Counted from the stretch's first letter, positions 1 through 5,863 are shown. The stretch is DNA of 11,243 bases from an uncultured Holosporaceae bacterium (GCA_903887035.1 CAISOG010000006.1:1-11243), one strand, 5' to 3'. A program made the numbers and translations. The notes: generated from the letters alone by a model not told the origin.

Positions 1-712
1 GACTTGAACGAAGCGGCCGTTGGTAAAAGGCAATATCGGTGTATTCCTGCTGCAAGACTTGAGAGCTATGGTTGCTGCCCAACTGGCGTTGCCGCGCGAA
101 AATTTCACCGACCTCTTCCTGTAACAGCTGGCGATGGATGGTGTATCGATAATCCTTATCCACGTTACGCTGACGTTCCTGTGCGGCCAAATAGCAACCA
201 ATGGTGGGATAAGTGCTGGCGCGGAAGGCTGATTCCAACCGCTTCATCCCCGCCTTGGCGGCTTCTTTTTCCTTGGATTTCTCTTCAGTTGGGCTGGTTT
301 CGGCGCTGTCGTCTTTTTCCGTCCGCGTCAGCTGCATCCCGCGTGATTTGGCGATATGGTACAGGGCGATGGCCAGCTCATCCGCGGTTAGGATGCGATC
401 CATCGCGGCAGCGCGCAAATGCCATGGATTGGTGAGGCTGCGGGGGGAATTGGGGGGTATGGTCGGCTTCAATCGTTCAGAAAAAAGCTGTAACAGCTGA
501 TTCAGCCTTACCCGCCGCCGCCGCAACCGTCGTCTGGCTGTTCGCGCCGTCCGCCGTGGTAGGGCTAAAGATTCCCCATTTTGGGGATTTTCCGCTGCAT
601 TAAAAGTTCTTGCGCCAGTCGTTATTGGCTGAGCCGATAAACCGTCGGCTAAATCAACCAGGCCAAAGCCGCAGGAGCTGATGCCCAAATCCAATCCCAA
701 TACACGAACCAT
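1..712 (-). CDS. cas9: Cas9 endonuclease, N-terminal part (type II-C-like), runs off the left edge
   Basis: This is the start of the RNA-guided DNA nuclease of a type II CRISPR system: 237 uninterrupted codons from the ATG at 712, continuing past base 1. Residues 1-20 form the RuvC-I motif (LGLDLGISSCGFG), with the expected catalytic Asp at residue 8. Residues 49-77 are the arginine-rich bridge helix (ALPRRTARTARRRLRRRR). From about residue 95 comes the REC-lobe start seen in compact Cas9s (ELAIALYHIAKSRGMQ), a Lys/Glu-rich linker, then TIGCYLA, YRYTIHRQLLQEEVGEIFARQ and, at the edge, FYQRPLRS. The REC segment separates it from IscB. GAGGGGG about 8 bases before the ATG is a plausible ribosome site, and an in-frame stop lies a short way upstream. 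Compact REC features suggest II-C, which is inference because HNH, RuvC-II/III and the PAM-interacting domain lie outside. The tracrRNA candidate is divergent and directly upstream; cas1, cas2 and the array would be expected to the left. Confidence 0.95.
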   Translation of the reverse strand, partial: MVRVLGLDLGISSCGFGLVDLADGLSAQPITTGARTFNAAENPQNGESLALPRRTARTARRRLRRRRVRLNQLLQLFSERLKPTIPPNSPRSLTNPWHLRAAAMDRILTADELAIALYHIAKSRGMQLTRTEKDDSAETSPTEEKSKEKEAAKAGMKRLESAFRASTYPTIGCYLAAQERQRNVDKDYRYTIHRQLLQEEVGEIFARQRQLGSNHSSQVLQQEYTDIAFYQRPLRSS

Positions 713-735
713 CTTGAACGCCCCCTCAGTTGTGC

Positions 736-756
736 TAACATACAATTCTTAGCATA
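736..756. promoter_or_regulatory. Possible divergent promoter between cas9 and the tracrRNA candidate
   Basis: TACAAT at 741-746 on the plus strand is a good -10 match and would start transcription near 752-755, just where the tracrRNA candidate begins; no convincing -35 box at normal spacing was seen. On the minus strand TATGCT (756-751) and TATGTT (741-736) are possible -10 elements for cas9. The two minus-strand copies form a near direct repeat (TATGCTAAG, TATGTTAGC). The start sites are inferred, not shown. Confidence 0.35.
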
Positions 757-863
757 CTGGTGTGGAAAGCTGAAGCTAGGATAAGGGTTTTACGAAAGTA
801 AAATCACGCGGAGTTTCAATCTCCGACTGGTGTCCTGGGCAAGAAATTGTCCAGGATTCCTTT
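752..863 (+). ncRNA. Candidate tracrRNA of the type II CRISPR system
   Basis: The stretch divergent from cas9 holds three successive hairpins: 786-805 (stem around TTTTAC/GTAAAA, GAAA loop), 809-825 (CGGAG, loop TTTCAAT, CTCCG) and 833-856 (10-bp stem, GAAA loop), followed by the T-rich tail TTCCTTT (857-863). Both GAAA loops and both G-U pairs (787-804 and 839-850) only make good RNA if the plus strand is transcribed, which fixes the orientation. The 5' part, 752-779, would be the anti-repeat, and is followed by GATAAGG, similar to the AATAAGG/AAGG segment after the anti-repeat in known tracrRNAs. The middle hairpin resembles the GGGGTTACAATCCCC stem of the Campylobacter jejuni tracrRNA as I recall it. 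The exact ends and the anti-repeat cannot be confirmed without the CRISPR repeat, which is not in the window. An alternative is a structured leader, but the G-U and loop evidence argues against a cas9 leader. Confidence 0.75.
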
Positions 864-982
864 GCTAGGGCTAACCACCCCCCCCTTTTGCATGACAGGC
901 CAAGCCAGCTTCCCTTTTGCTGGCAGTGTGCTAAGATTGGGTATGGCGCAGGGGCGCTTTTCACCATTTTTCTGGCATTGGC
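864..982 (+). promoter_or_regulatory. phaR upstream region with repeated CCCTTTTGC and a hairpin
   Basis: Between the tracrRNA candidate and phaR there is no open gene. CCCTTTTGC occurs at 883-891 and again at 913-921, each followed by a CAG (896-898 and 925-927), a spacing of 30 bases. The second copy sits in an inverted repeat GCCAGC (905-910) / GCTGGC (920-925). PhaR proteins are known to repress their own genes through TGC-rich sites, so this could be an autoregulatory operator; that role is inference. No clear -35/-10 pair was found. Confidence 0.3.
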
Positions 983-1654
983 ATGACCGACAAAAACGAC
1001 CAATCTACCAATCAAACTTTTGCCGCGATGTTTGCGGCTGAGCCGAATCCGACTGAGGGGGTGGTGATTAAGAAATACGCCAACCGCCGGCTGTATAACA
1101 CCGAAACCAGCACCTATGTCACCCTGGGCGATTTGTGCGAAATGGCTAAGCGGGAACGCTATTTCATCGTGGTGGATGCCAAAACGGGTGAGGATTTGAC
1201 CCGAAGCGTGCTGACCCAAATTATTGTGGAGCAGGAGGGCAAGGGCAGCAACCTGTTGTCCGAAAGCTTTCTGCGCCGGCTGATTCGCATGTATGGCGAC
1301 AACATGCAACCCTTTGTCACCCCCTATCTGGAACATGTGATGCGGGGATTTTTGACCAATGTTGATGAGGTGCGCAACTACACGCCGCAGGGGGTGGGCG
1401 GCCTGTTCAACTTTGATCAGATTGAGGCGTTGAGTAAGCAAAATGTCGAATTCTATGACCGCATGATGCAGTTTTTTAGCCCCTTTGCTACCAAGAATGC
1501 GGGGGGGGCGACTGCCAACAAGCCGATGCGATCCGCGGATCAGGCCGCCGATAAGTCTGCTTTGGTGGCCGATGAGTCGCCGGTGTTGCGCCGGTTGGAG
1601 GATAAGATCAACGATCTGCAACATCAGCTGGAAAATCTGCAAAAGAAAAGCTAA
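983..1654 (+). CDS. phaR: PhaR, polyhydroxyalkanoate synthesis regulator
   Basis: A 223-residue DNA-binding repressor that senses PHA granules and controls phasin and PHA genes. The N-terminal PHB/PHA accumulation-regulator DNA-binding domain is unmistakable at residues 27-90, with the hallmark KKYANRRLYNTETSTYVTL followed by GEDLTRSVLTQII. The second domain, about 95-165, contains LLSESFLRRLIRMYGDNMQ and continues into QNVEFYDRMMQFF, the amphipathic part thought to touch PHA or phasin. The last 25 residues (RLEDKINDLQHQLENLQKK) look like a short coiled coil. Length fits the alphaproteobacterial family. The ATG at 983 has only a weak ribosome site. The stop at 1652-1654 is directly followed by the ATG of the HIT gene, implying co-transcription. 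The usual phaC/phaB partners are not visible, so PHA metabolism in this organism is inferred from this gene alone. Confidence 0.93.
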   Translation: MTDKNDQSTNQTFAAMFAAEPNPTEGVVIKKYANRRLYNTETSTYVTLGDLCEMAKRERYFIVVDAKTGEDLTRSVLTQIIVEQEGKGSNLLSESFLRRLIRMYGDNMQPFVTPYLEHVMRGFLTNVDEVRNYTPQGVGGLFNFDQIEALSKQNVEFYDRMMQFFSPFATKNAGGATANKPMRSADQAADKSALVADESPVLRRLEDKINDLQHQLENLQKKS

Positions 1655-2146
1655 ATGCCTGATTTACCTCCAGAACAATTGCCCGCCGCGACCCCAGCCG
1701 TCCAATTTGTTGCGGGTTGCCGCTTTTGCGAGATTCTGGCGGGGCAGGCCGATGCCTATTGGATCTATCGCGACGACCGCTGCGTCGCCTTTTTGGATCA
1801 TCGGCCGATTCGCCCCGGCCACCTGCTGGTCATTCCGCGCCACCATATTGATCATGTTGATGAGCTGCCCGACGACCTGGCCGCCCATCTGATGGTGGTT
1901 AGCAAGCATTTGGCCGCCCGTATCCGCCAACGGCTTCGGCCAGAGCGGGTGGGGCTGATGGTATCGGGCTATGGCGTGCCCCATATGCATGTGCATGTGA
2001 TCCCGATGCACAGCAACAACGACCTGATGACCCAGCATGAGGTGATGATGCGCGATGGCGAAATCGTCTTTGGTACCGACCAATGGCCGCTGGCCGAGGC
2101 GGAGCAACAGCAGGCGATGCAGCAACTGTTGCAGGGCGGCGCCTAA
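1655..2146 (+). CDS. HIT-family nucleotide hydrolase/transferase
   Basis: A 163-residue histidine triad protein of the Hint/HIT group; such enzymes hydrolyse nucleoside phosphoramidates or related dinucleotides. The signature HMHVHVI lies at residues 110-116, with H112 as the expected nucleophile. Cys22 and Cys25 (CRFCEI) match the N-terminal CxxC common in bacterial HIT proteins, and AFLDHRPIRPGHLLVIPRHH (residues 45-64) is the standard core. The substrate cannot be told. The start codon abuts the phaR stop with no spacer, so translation is probably coupled. The C-terminal tail (AEAEQQQAMQQLLQ) is Gln-rich and probably helical. An N-terminal extension of about 20 residues precedes the core; a later start is possible, but no better ATG was found. 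Confidence 0.9.
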   Translation: MPDLPPEQLPAATPAVQFVAGCRFCEILAGQADAYWIYRDDRCVAFLDHRPIRPGHLLVIPRHHIDHVDELPDDLAAHLMVVSKHLAARIRQRLRPERVGLMVSGYGVPHMHVHVIPMHSNNDLMTQHEVMMRDGEIVFGTDQWPLAEAEQQQAMQQLLQGGA

Positions 2147-2159
2147 CCATGGCTGATGA

Positions 2160-2960
2160 ATGACCATGGCATCCAACCCCCCCGCATCCTTGCCCCCCGC
2201 ATCCTCGTCCAGCACGGCCGCGCCCTGGACAATCCACCTGTTCACCCTGTTTCCCGAAATGTGGCCAGGCCCCCTGGGGCTGTCGTTAGCGGGCAAGGCT
2301 TTGGCGGGCAAGGCCTCGGCGGGCAATTCATTGGAGGGGCGGCGCGGCCTGTGGCAGCTGCGGGTGACCGATATCCGCGACCATGCCACCGATAAGCACC
2401 AAACCGTCGATGATGCCAGCTATGGTGGCGGCACGGGATTGGTGTTGCGCCCCGATGTGATGGATGCCGCCCTGCGCGCAAATCTGCCAATGGAGGGTGC
2501 CAAGCCCCGCCTGCTGCTGATGAGTCCGCGTGGACGGGTGCTGGATCAATCCCTGGTGGCGGAGTTGGCGGCGGAAGCCGCGCTGGCCATCGTCTGCCCG
2601 CGCTATGAAGGATTGGATCAGCGGGTGATTGACGCGCATGAGATGGAGGAGGTGTCGGTCGGCGACTATATATTGTCGGGGGGCGATTTGGCGGCGATGC
2701 TGTTGTTGGATGCCTGCCTGCGTCTGCGGCCGGGGGTTATTGGCACCGATTTGGTGCATCATGAGGAAAGCTTTGGCGCCAACGGCCTGTTGGAGTATCC
2801 ACACTACACCCGCCCGGCAAGCTGGCAGGGGCGTTCCGTGCCCGCGGTTTTGACCAGCGGCAACCATCAGGCGATCGCGGAATGGCGATTGCAGCAATCG
2901 AAAGAAATAACGCTTGCGCGACGGCCAGATTTATGGGTAAAGTGTCTCTCCCAAGAATAA
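2160..2960 (+). CDS. trmD: tRNA (guanine-37-N1)-methyltransferase TrmD
   Basis: The SPOUT-family enzyme that uses S-adenosylmethionine to make m1G37 in tRNAs and so prevents +1 frameshifting; normally essential. The core begins at WTIHLFTLFPEMWPGPLG (residues 23-40). Then come DDASYGGGTGLVLRPDV, MSPRGRVLDQ, the knot segments CPRYEGLDQRVID (146-158) and EEVSVGDYILSGGD (163-176), with D169 at the catalytic aspartate position, and the C-terminal EESFGANGLLEYPHYTRP and EWRLQQSKEITLARRPDLW. Two features are odd. A Pro/Ser/Ala-rich N-terminal extension of about 22 residues contains a 15-base tandem duplication. Between SLA and GRRGLW, where the family normally has a few residues, there is a pentapeptide-repeat insertion (GKALA, GKASA, GNSLE). 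The start could be ATG 2160 or 2166. rplS follows after 23 bases, as usual. Confidence 0.95.
   Translation: MTMASNPPASLPPASSSSTAAPWTIHLFTLFPEMWPGPLGLSLAGKALAGKASAGNSLEGRRGLWQLRVTDIRDHATDKHQTVDDASYGGGTGLVLRPDVMDAALRANLPMEGAKPRLLLMSPRGRVLDQSLVAELAAEAALAIVCPRYEGLDQRVIDAHEMEEVSVGDYILSGGDLAAMLLLDACLRLRPGVIGTDLVHHEESFGANGLLEYPHYTRPASWQGRSVPAVLTSGNHQAIAEWRLQQSKEITLARRPDLWVKCLSQE
2178..2207 (+). repeat. 15-base tandem duplication in the trmD N-terminal extension
   Basis: CCCCCCGCATCCTTG (2178-2192) is followed immediately by CCCCCCGCATCCTCG (2193-2207), one mismatch in 15. It encodes PPASL-PPASS, upstream of the conserved TrmD core. The extension is probably dispensable, which would let such a duplication persist. 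Confidence 0.85.
2291..2335 (+). repeat. 15-base tandem repeat GGGCAAGGCNTNGGC inside trmD
   Basis: Units are GGGCAAGGCTTTGGC (2291-2305), GGGCAAGGCCTCGGC (2306-2320) and a decayed third copy GGGCAATTCATTGGA (2321-2335). They lengthen the loop before the conserved GLWxLxVTDIR of TrmD by pentapeptides (GKALA, GKASA, GNSLE). The same 15-base unit recurs in the lipoprotein gene at 7317-7346 in another codon frame. Confidence 0.85.
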
Positions 2961-2983
2961 ACAGTTTTATGCAGAGCTGACCG

Positions 2984-3448
2984 ATGACCAATCTGTTGCA
3001 AAAATTTGAACAACAACAAGTCGCCACCCTGGCCGAGGCGCGCACTATTCCCGATTTTCGCCCTGGCGACACCCTGAAGGTGATGGTGAAGGTGGTTGAA
3101 GGCACGCGTGAGCGGGTGCAGGCCTATGAGGGCGTGTGCATCGCCCGCAAAAACGACGGCATCAATTCGACCTTTACGGTTCGCAAAATTTCCTATGGTG
3201 AGGGGGTTGAGCGCGTGTTCCCCCTGTACGCCCCCGCGGTTGCAGCGGTTGAGGTGGTTCGCCGTGGCGTGGTGCGCCGCGCCAAGCTGTACTACTTGCG
3301 TGGCCTGACCGGTAAAAAAGCCCGTATCGTTGAGCGTAACGATTACGGTGTTGCCGCCGCCGCCGCCAAAGAGGCGGCCGCGAAGGATGCTGCCGCGGCT
3401 GCTGAGTCCGCTGCACGAATGACGGAGGGGCAGGACGCGGCGGAGTAA
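2984..3448 (+). CDS. rplS: 50S ribosomal protein L19 with an Ala-rich C-terminal extension
   Basis: L19 sits at the 30S-50S interface. Residues 1-118 give the whole family core: LLQKFEQQQ, PDFRPGDTLKVMVKVVEGTRERVQAYEGVCIARKN, STFTVRKISYGEGVERVFPLY and VVRRGVVRRAKLYYLRGLTGKKARI. Most bacterial L19s end about here, at roughly 115-120 residues. This one carries some 35 extra residues, mostly Ala with scattered Lys, Asp and Glu (AAAAAKEAAAKDAAAAAESAA), probably a helical charged tail of the kind seen in some alphaproteobacteria. The gene starts 23 bases after trmD and ends 56 bases before an intrinsic terminator, so the phaR-HIT-trmD-rplS run probably ends as one transcript. Confidence 0.96.
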   Translation: MTNLLQKFEQQQVATLAEARTIPDFRPGDTLKVMVKVVEGTRERVQAYEGVCIARKNDGINSTFTVRKISYGEGVERVFPLYAPAVAAVEVVRRGVVRRAKLYYLRGLTGKKARIVERNDYGVAAAAAKEAAAKDAAAAAESAARMTEGQDAAE

Positions 3449-3456
3449 TCTGTCAG

Positions 3457-3499
3457 CACTTCCCCCAAAAACCGCTTCTGCCCCCACACTTCCCCAAAA
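3457..3499 (+). repeat. Short imperfect direct repeat downstream of rplS
   Basis: CACTTCCCCCAAAA (3457-3470) recurs as CACTTCCCCAAAA (3487-3499), 30 bases apart, and the sequence after each is also loosely alike. It lies between the rplS stop and the terminator and seems a decayed duplication. No function is evident. Confidence 0.5.
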
Positions 3500-3504
3500 C
3501 TTGT

Positions 3505-3535
3505 TCCGCACCCGTGATTGGTGTGCGGATTTTTT
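3505..3535 (+). terminator. Intrinsic terminator after rplS
   Basis: TCCGCAC (3505-3511) pairs perfectly with GTGCGGA (3523-3529), the inner CC/GG may extend the stem past one bulged T, and TTTTTT follows at 3530-3535. Position and form fit the end of the phaR-HIT-trmD-rplS transcript. It also separates that run from the AT-rich gene at 3566. Confidence 0.9.
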
Positions 3536-3565
3536 GATGTTTTTTAAAAATAAGGAAGTTAAGAG

Positions 3566-3919
3566 ATGGCTACGAATGCACCCGCTGTATTAACTAATGT
3601 AACAACTGCTCAAGCAAACACCCAATATCCCCCTCTTGTGGCCTATGTGTTTCAGAGAGTTTTGGAGAATCAACCAGGCGCTTTAAGAGACCTAACAACT
3701 TATCTAGGCAACAAATTAGAAAAATTTGTTGGCAAAAGTTTTGAGGAATTTAGCAAAGCTTTTAGTCTAGATCAGGTGACCGAAATTCTTTCAGGAGACA
3801 ATTTAGAAAGATGGCAAAGATTTTGTGACGCTGCTTCGCAAGTCATCACGGGTGGCCAGCGCTTCTATGATGAAGACGGTTGTGTTGTGATAGCTCTGGC
3901 TGCGGTACCCACGCGATAA
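3566..3919 (+). CDS. AT-rich orphan protein of 117 residues, function unknown
   Basis: I do not recognise this protein. It has a strong ribosome site (AAGGAAG about 10 bases before the ATG), which supports it as a real gene. The N-terminus (MATNAPAVLTNVTTAQANTQ) is Thr/Ala/Asn-rich and probably unstructured. Residues 22-95 look alpha-helical and amphipathic (VAYVFQRVLENQ, LGNKLEKFVGKSFEEFSKAF, DNLERWQRFCDAAS). There is no signal peptide or membrane segment; two Cys are present. Base composition is conspicuous: hand counts of three 60-base blocks from 3601 to 3780 give about 47, 38 and 33% GC, against GC-rich neighbours, and codons such as AGA, TTA and CTA are common. It sits alone between the rplS terminator and the convergent ruvB, 21 bases from the ruvB stop. 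Recent acquisition or a specially expressed small protein are both possible. Confidence 0.75.
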   Translation: MATNAPAVLTNVTTAQANTQYPPLVAYVFQRVLENQPGALRDLTTYLGNKLEKFVGKSFEEFSKAFSLDQVTEILSGDNLERWQRFCDAASQVITGGQRFYDEDGCVVIALAAVPTR

Positions 3920-3940
3920 AAGGGCGCTATATCCCCCCCG

Positions 3941-5014
3941 CTAATCAAACAGGGTTTCGTTGGTGGGGGGGATGGTGGCCAGGTGGCTGGGGGGCGGCAG
4001 GCCAAGCACCTCAAAAGCCTGGTTGGTCAGCTGGCGGCCGCGGGCGGTGCGTTGCAACAGCCCCAGTTGCAACAGATAGGGTTCCACCACATCCTCTAAC
4101 GTGTCGCGCTGCTCCGCCAACAGGGCGGCCATGGTGTCAATGCCAACGGGGCCGCCGCGGTAATGGTGGGCAATGCCGTGCAGATAGCGGCGATCCAGGC
4201 TGTCCAGCCCATAACGATCCACCTCCAACGCGGTTAGGACTTGGTCGGCCATCGCGGCGTCCACCAAGGTAACTCGCGCCACCTCAGCAAAGTCGCGCAC
4301 CCGTTTGACCAGCCGTTCGGCAATGCGGGGGGTGCCACGGCTGCGCTTAGCAATCTCCGCCGCCCCATCCAGGGATAATTCCAGATTCAGCAGGCGGGCG
4401 GCGCGGCCAACGATAATCTGCAACTCCTCCTGCTCATAAAATTCCAGCCGAAGCGGAATGCTGAAGCGATCACGCAGCGGGGTGGTCAGCAGACCGCTGC
4501 GGGTGGTGGCACCAATCAGGGTAAAGGGCGGCAGATCCAGGCGGACGGTGCGGGCGGTGGGCCCCTCCCCAATCAAAATGTCCAGCTTGCGATCCTCCAT
4601 CGCGGGGTACAACACCTCCTCCACCGCGGCGGGCAGGCGGTGAATTTCGTCAATAAACAGCACATCGCGCGGCTGAAGCGCGGTCAGAATGGCGGCCAAA
4701 TCGCCCGCACGGTTGATGATGGGGCCGCTGGTGGTGCGCAAGCCAACCCCCAATTCCCGCGCAACAATCGCCGACAGGGTGGTTTTGCCCAGGCCGGGGG
4801 GGCCATGGAATAGCAGGTGATCCAACGCATCGCCCCGCGCCCGCGCCGCCTCAATAAAAATCTGCAAATTGCTTTTCAGCTTGCGTTGGCCAACAAAGTC
4901 GGGCAGCCCCTGTGGCCGCAGGCTGAGGCTGTCGGTATCGGCCGCATCGGGTTGGCGCACCGCCGATAGGGCGGGCGCGGGGGAGCGTGCGGGGTTGGCG
5001 GCGTTACGGCTCAT
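3941..5014 (-). CDS. ruvB: Holliday junction branch-migration ATPase RuvB
   Basis: The hexameric AAA+ motor that, with RuvA, drives branch migration at Holliday junctions in recombinational repair. The 357-residue protein has LRPQGLPDFVGQ (32-43), Walker A GPPGLGKTT (71-79), Walker B LFIDEIHR (119-126), the sensor-1/arginine-finger region GATTRSGLLTTPLRDRF (168-184), sensor-2 RGTPR (226-230), and the C-terminal winged-helix domain ending EPYLLQLGLLQRTARGR. A variable N-terminal tail of about 30 residues precedes the core, a common alphaproteobacterial feature. The ATG overlaps the ruvA stop (ATGA), so the two are translationally coupled. The usual ATTRAG is ATTRSG here, a conservative change. 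Confidence 0.98.
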   Translation of the reverse strand: MSRNAANPARSPAPALSAVRQPDAADTDSLSLRPQGLPDFVGQRKLKSNLQIFIEAARARGDALDHLLFHGPPGLGKTTLSAIVARELGVGLRTTSGPIINRAGDLAAILTALQPRDVLFIDEIHRLPAAVEEVLYPAMEDRKLDILIGEGPTARTVRLDLPPFTLIGATTRSGLLTTPLRDRFSIPLRLEFYEQEELQIIVGRAARLLNLELSLDGAAEIAKRSRGTPRIAERLVKRVRDFAEVARVTLVDAAMADQVLTALEVDRYGLDSLDRRYLHGIAHHYRGGPVGIDTMAALLAEQRDTLEDVVEPYLLQLGLLQRTARGRQLTNQAFEVLGLPPPSHLATIPPTNETLFD

Positions 5015-5709
5015 GACGATGCCCCACCCGCGCTGTGGCTATTCGCCGCATGGCCAGCCGCCAATTGTTGCAGGGCAGCGGTCAGCAGGCCTGCCAGGGT
5101 GGCGGGCGGTGTTGGGCGTTCCCCCACCTGTGCCAGGGCGGTTGAGGCCTCATTTTTGCTGTAGCCCAGTTGGATTAGGGCTTGGCAAGCATCCTGCAGC
5201 AGGGGGCTATCCAGATAAGCGGGGGGCAAGGGGGATCCGTCATCCAGCTCATCAGTCGCCATTGGATCGGATGCATCGGTCAGCGGATGTTTGGCCAGCC
5301 GATCCTTAAGCTCTGTAATCAGCCGTTCGGCCAGGCGGGCACCCACCCCATCCGCCTTTTGCAACGCCTTAACATTTTTGCCCAAAATCGCCTGTTGCAG
5401 CTGGGCGGGTGGCAGGGCGGATAGCAAGGCCAACGCAACCTTACCCCCAACCCCCTGCACATTGGTCAGCAGGCGAAAGGCCGCCTGCTCCGCCCCGTCG
5501 CTGAAGCCATACAGCAGCCAGCGGTCTTCGCGCACCATCAATTCGGTCAGCACCACCACATCCCCGTCATTGGCGGCCAACAGCCGTTGACGGCTGGTCG
5601 CGGAGCAGGCAAAGCGATAGGCCACCCCGCCATTGGTGCGCAGCAACAGATCGTCGCCATCGTCCCAGCTGGGCAGGGGGTGAATGGTGCCATAAAGCTG
5701 AGCAATCAT
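5011..5709 (-). CDS. ruvA: Holliday junction recognition protein RuvA
   Basis: RuvA tetramers hold the four-way junction and load RuvB. At 232 residues it is somewhat longer than the Escherichia coli protein (203). Domain I is the OB fold (MIAQLYGTIH to about 70), with the acidic pin as E61-D62 in VREDRWLLYGF. Domain II has two helix-hairpin-helix motifs, NVQGVGGKVALALL (83-96) and KADGVGARLAERLI (118-131). The linker (about 140-165) is acidic and longer than usual. Domain III (about 168-215, ACQALIQLGYSKNEASTAL) binds RuvB. The start ATG at 5709 follows AAGGGCG about 9 bases upstream. It is first in a ruvA-ruvB pair; ruvC, often just upstream in related bacteria, is absent, so the resolvase must lie elsewhere. 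A CtrA-like box lies about 65 bases upstream of the start. Confidence 0.97.
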   Translation of the reverse strand: MIAQLYGTIHPLPSWDDGDDLLLRTNGGVAYRFACSATSRQRLLAANDGDVVVLTELMVREDRWLLYGFSDGAEQAAFRLLTNVQGVGGKVALALLSALPPAQLQQAILGKNVKALQKADGVGARLAERLITELKDRLAKHPLTDASDPMATDELDDGSPLPPAYLDSPLLQDACQALIQLGYSKNEASTALAQVGERPTPPATLAGLLTAALQQLAAGHAANSHSAGGASS

Positions 5710-5759
5710 TAAAAAACGCCCTTAAATTTTGGTGCTGCCGCCATGCTAACGATGCTGGG

Positions 5760-5789
5760 GTTAAATCGCAATGTTAAGTATCTGTTAAG
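5760..5789 (-). promoter_or_regulatory. CtrA-like box (TTAA-N7-TTAAC) with an extra half site, upstream of ruvA
   Basis: On the minus strand, 5788 to 5773 reads TTAACAGATACTTAAC, an exact TTAA-N7-TTAAC, the consensus for the alphaproteobacterial cell-cycle regulator CtrA. A third half site, TTTAAC, follows at 5765-5760, oriented toward ruvA. The box sits in the divergent gap between ruvA and the membrane-protein gene, so either could be controlled. Which one is inference, as is the presence of CtrA in this organism. Confidence 0.5.
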
Positions 5790-5863
5790 CCTTCCAGATT
5801 ACATTGCCAACAGTATGCCCAACAGTACACATCAAAAAAAGCCATAGCGGGTGGGAATGTCCG

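Noticed and set aside
4..500. Plus-strand open frames opposite cas9
   Set aside because: The minus strand encodes an unmistakable Cas9 N-terminus; the plus frames have no ribosome site and Cys/Trp/Arg-heavy products.
1..712. IscB or another RuvC-like nuclease instead of Cas9
   Set aside because: After the bridge helix the sequence continues into a REC-type segment (ALYHIAKSRG, TIGCYLA, FYQRPL) that IscB lacks.
752..863. Structured leader of cas9 mRNA or a riboswitch on the minus strand
   Set aside because: On the minus strand the GAAA loops become TTTC and two G-U pairs become mismatches, so the fold favours plus-strand RNA.
776..1642. Open frame of 288 codons on the minus strand opposite phaR
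   Set aside because: It is antisense to a clear PhaR and covers the tracrRNA candidate; the product is His/Gln/Leu-rich in the manner of GC-rich antisense frames.
2156..2395. Overlapping frame in trmD giving a GGQGLGGQ-rich peptide similar to the lipoprotein repeat
   Set aside because: It is just the shared 15-base unit read in the other frame; the trmD frame is the coding one.
5804..5863. TTG at 5804 as start of the DUF3429-like gene
   Set aside because: The ATG at 5864 has a good ribosome site and gives the family-like N-terminus; the extra 20 residues contain a small 12-base duplication and look non-coding.
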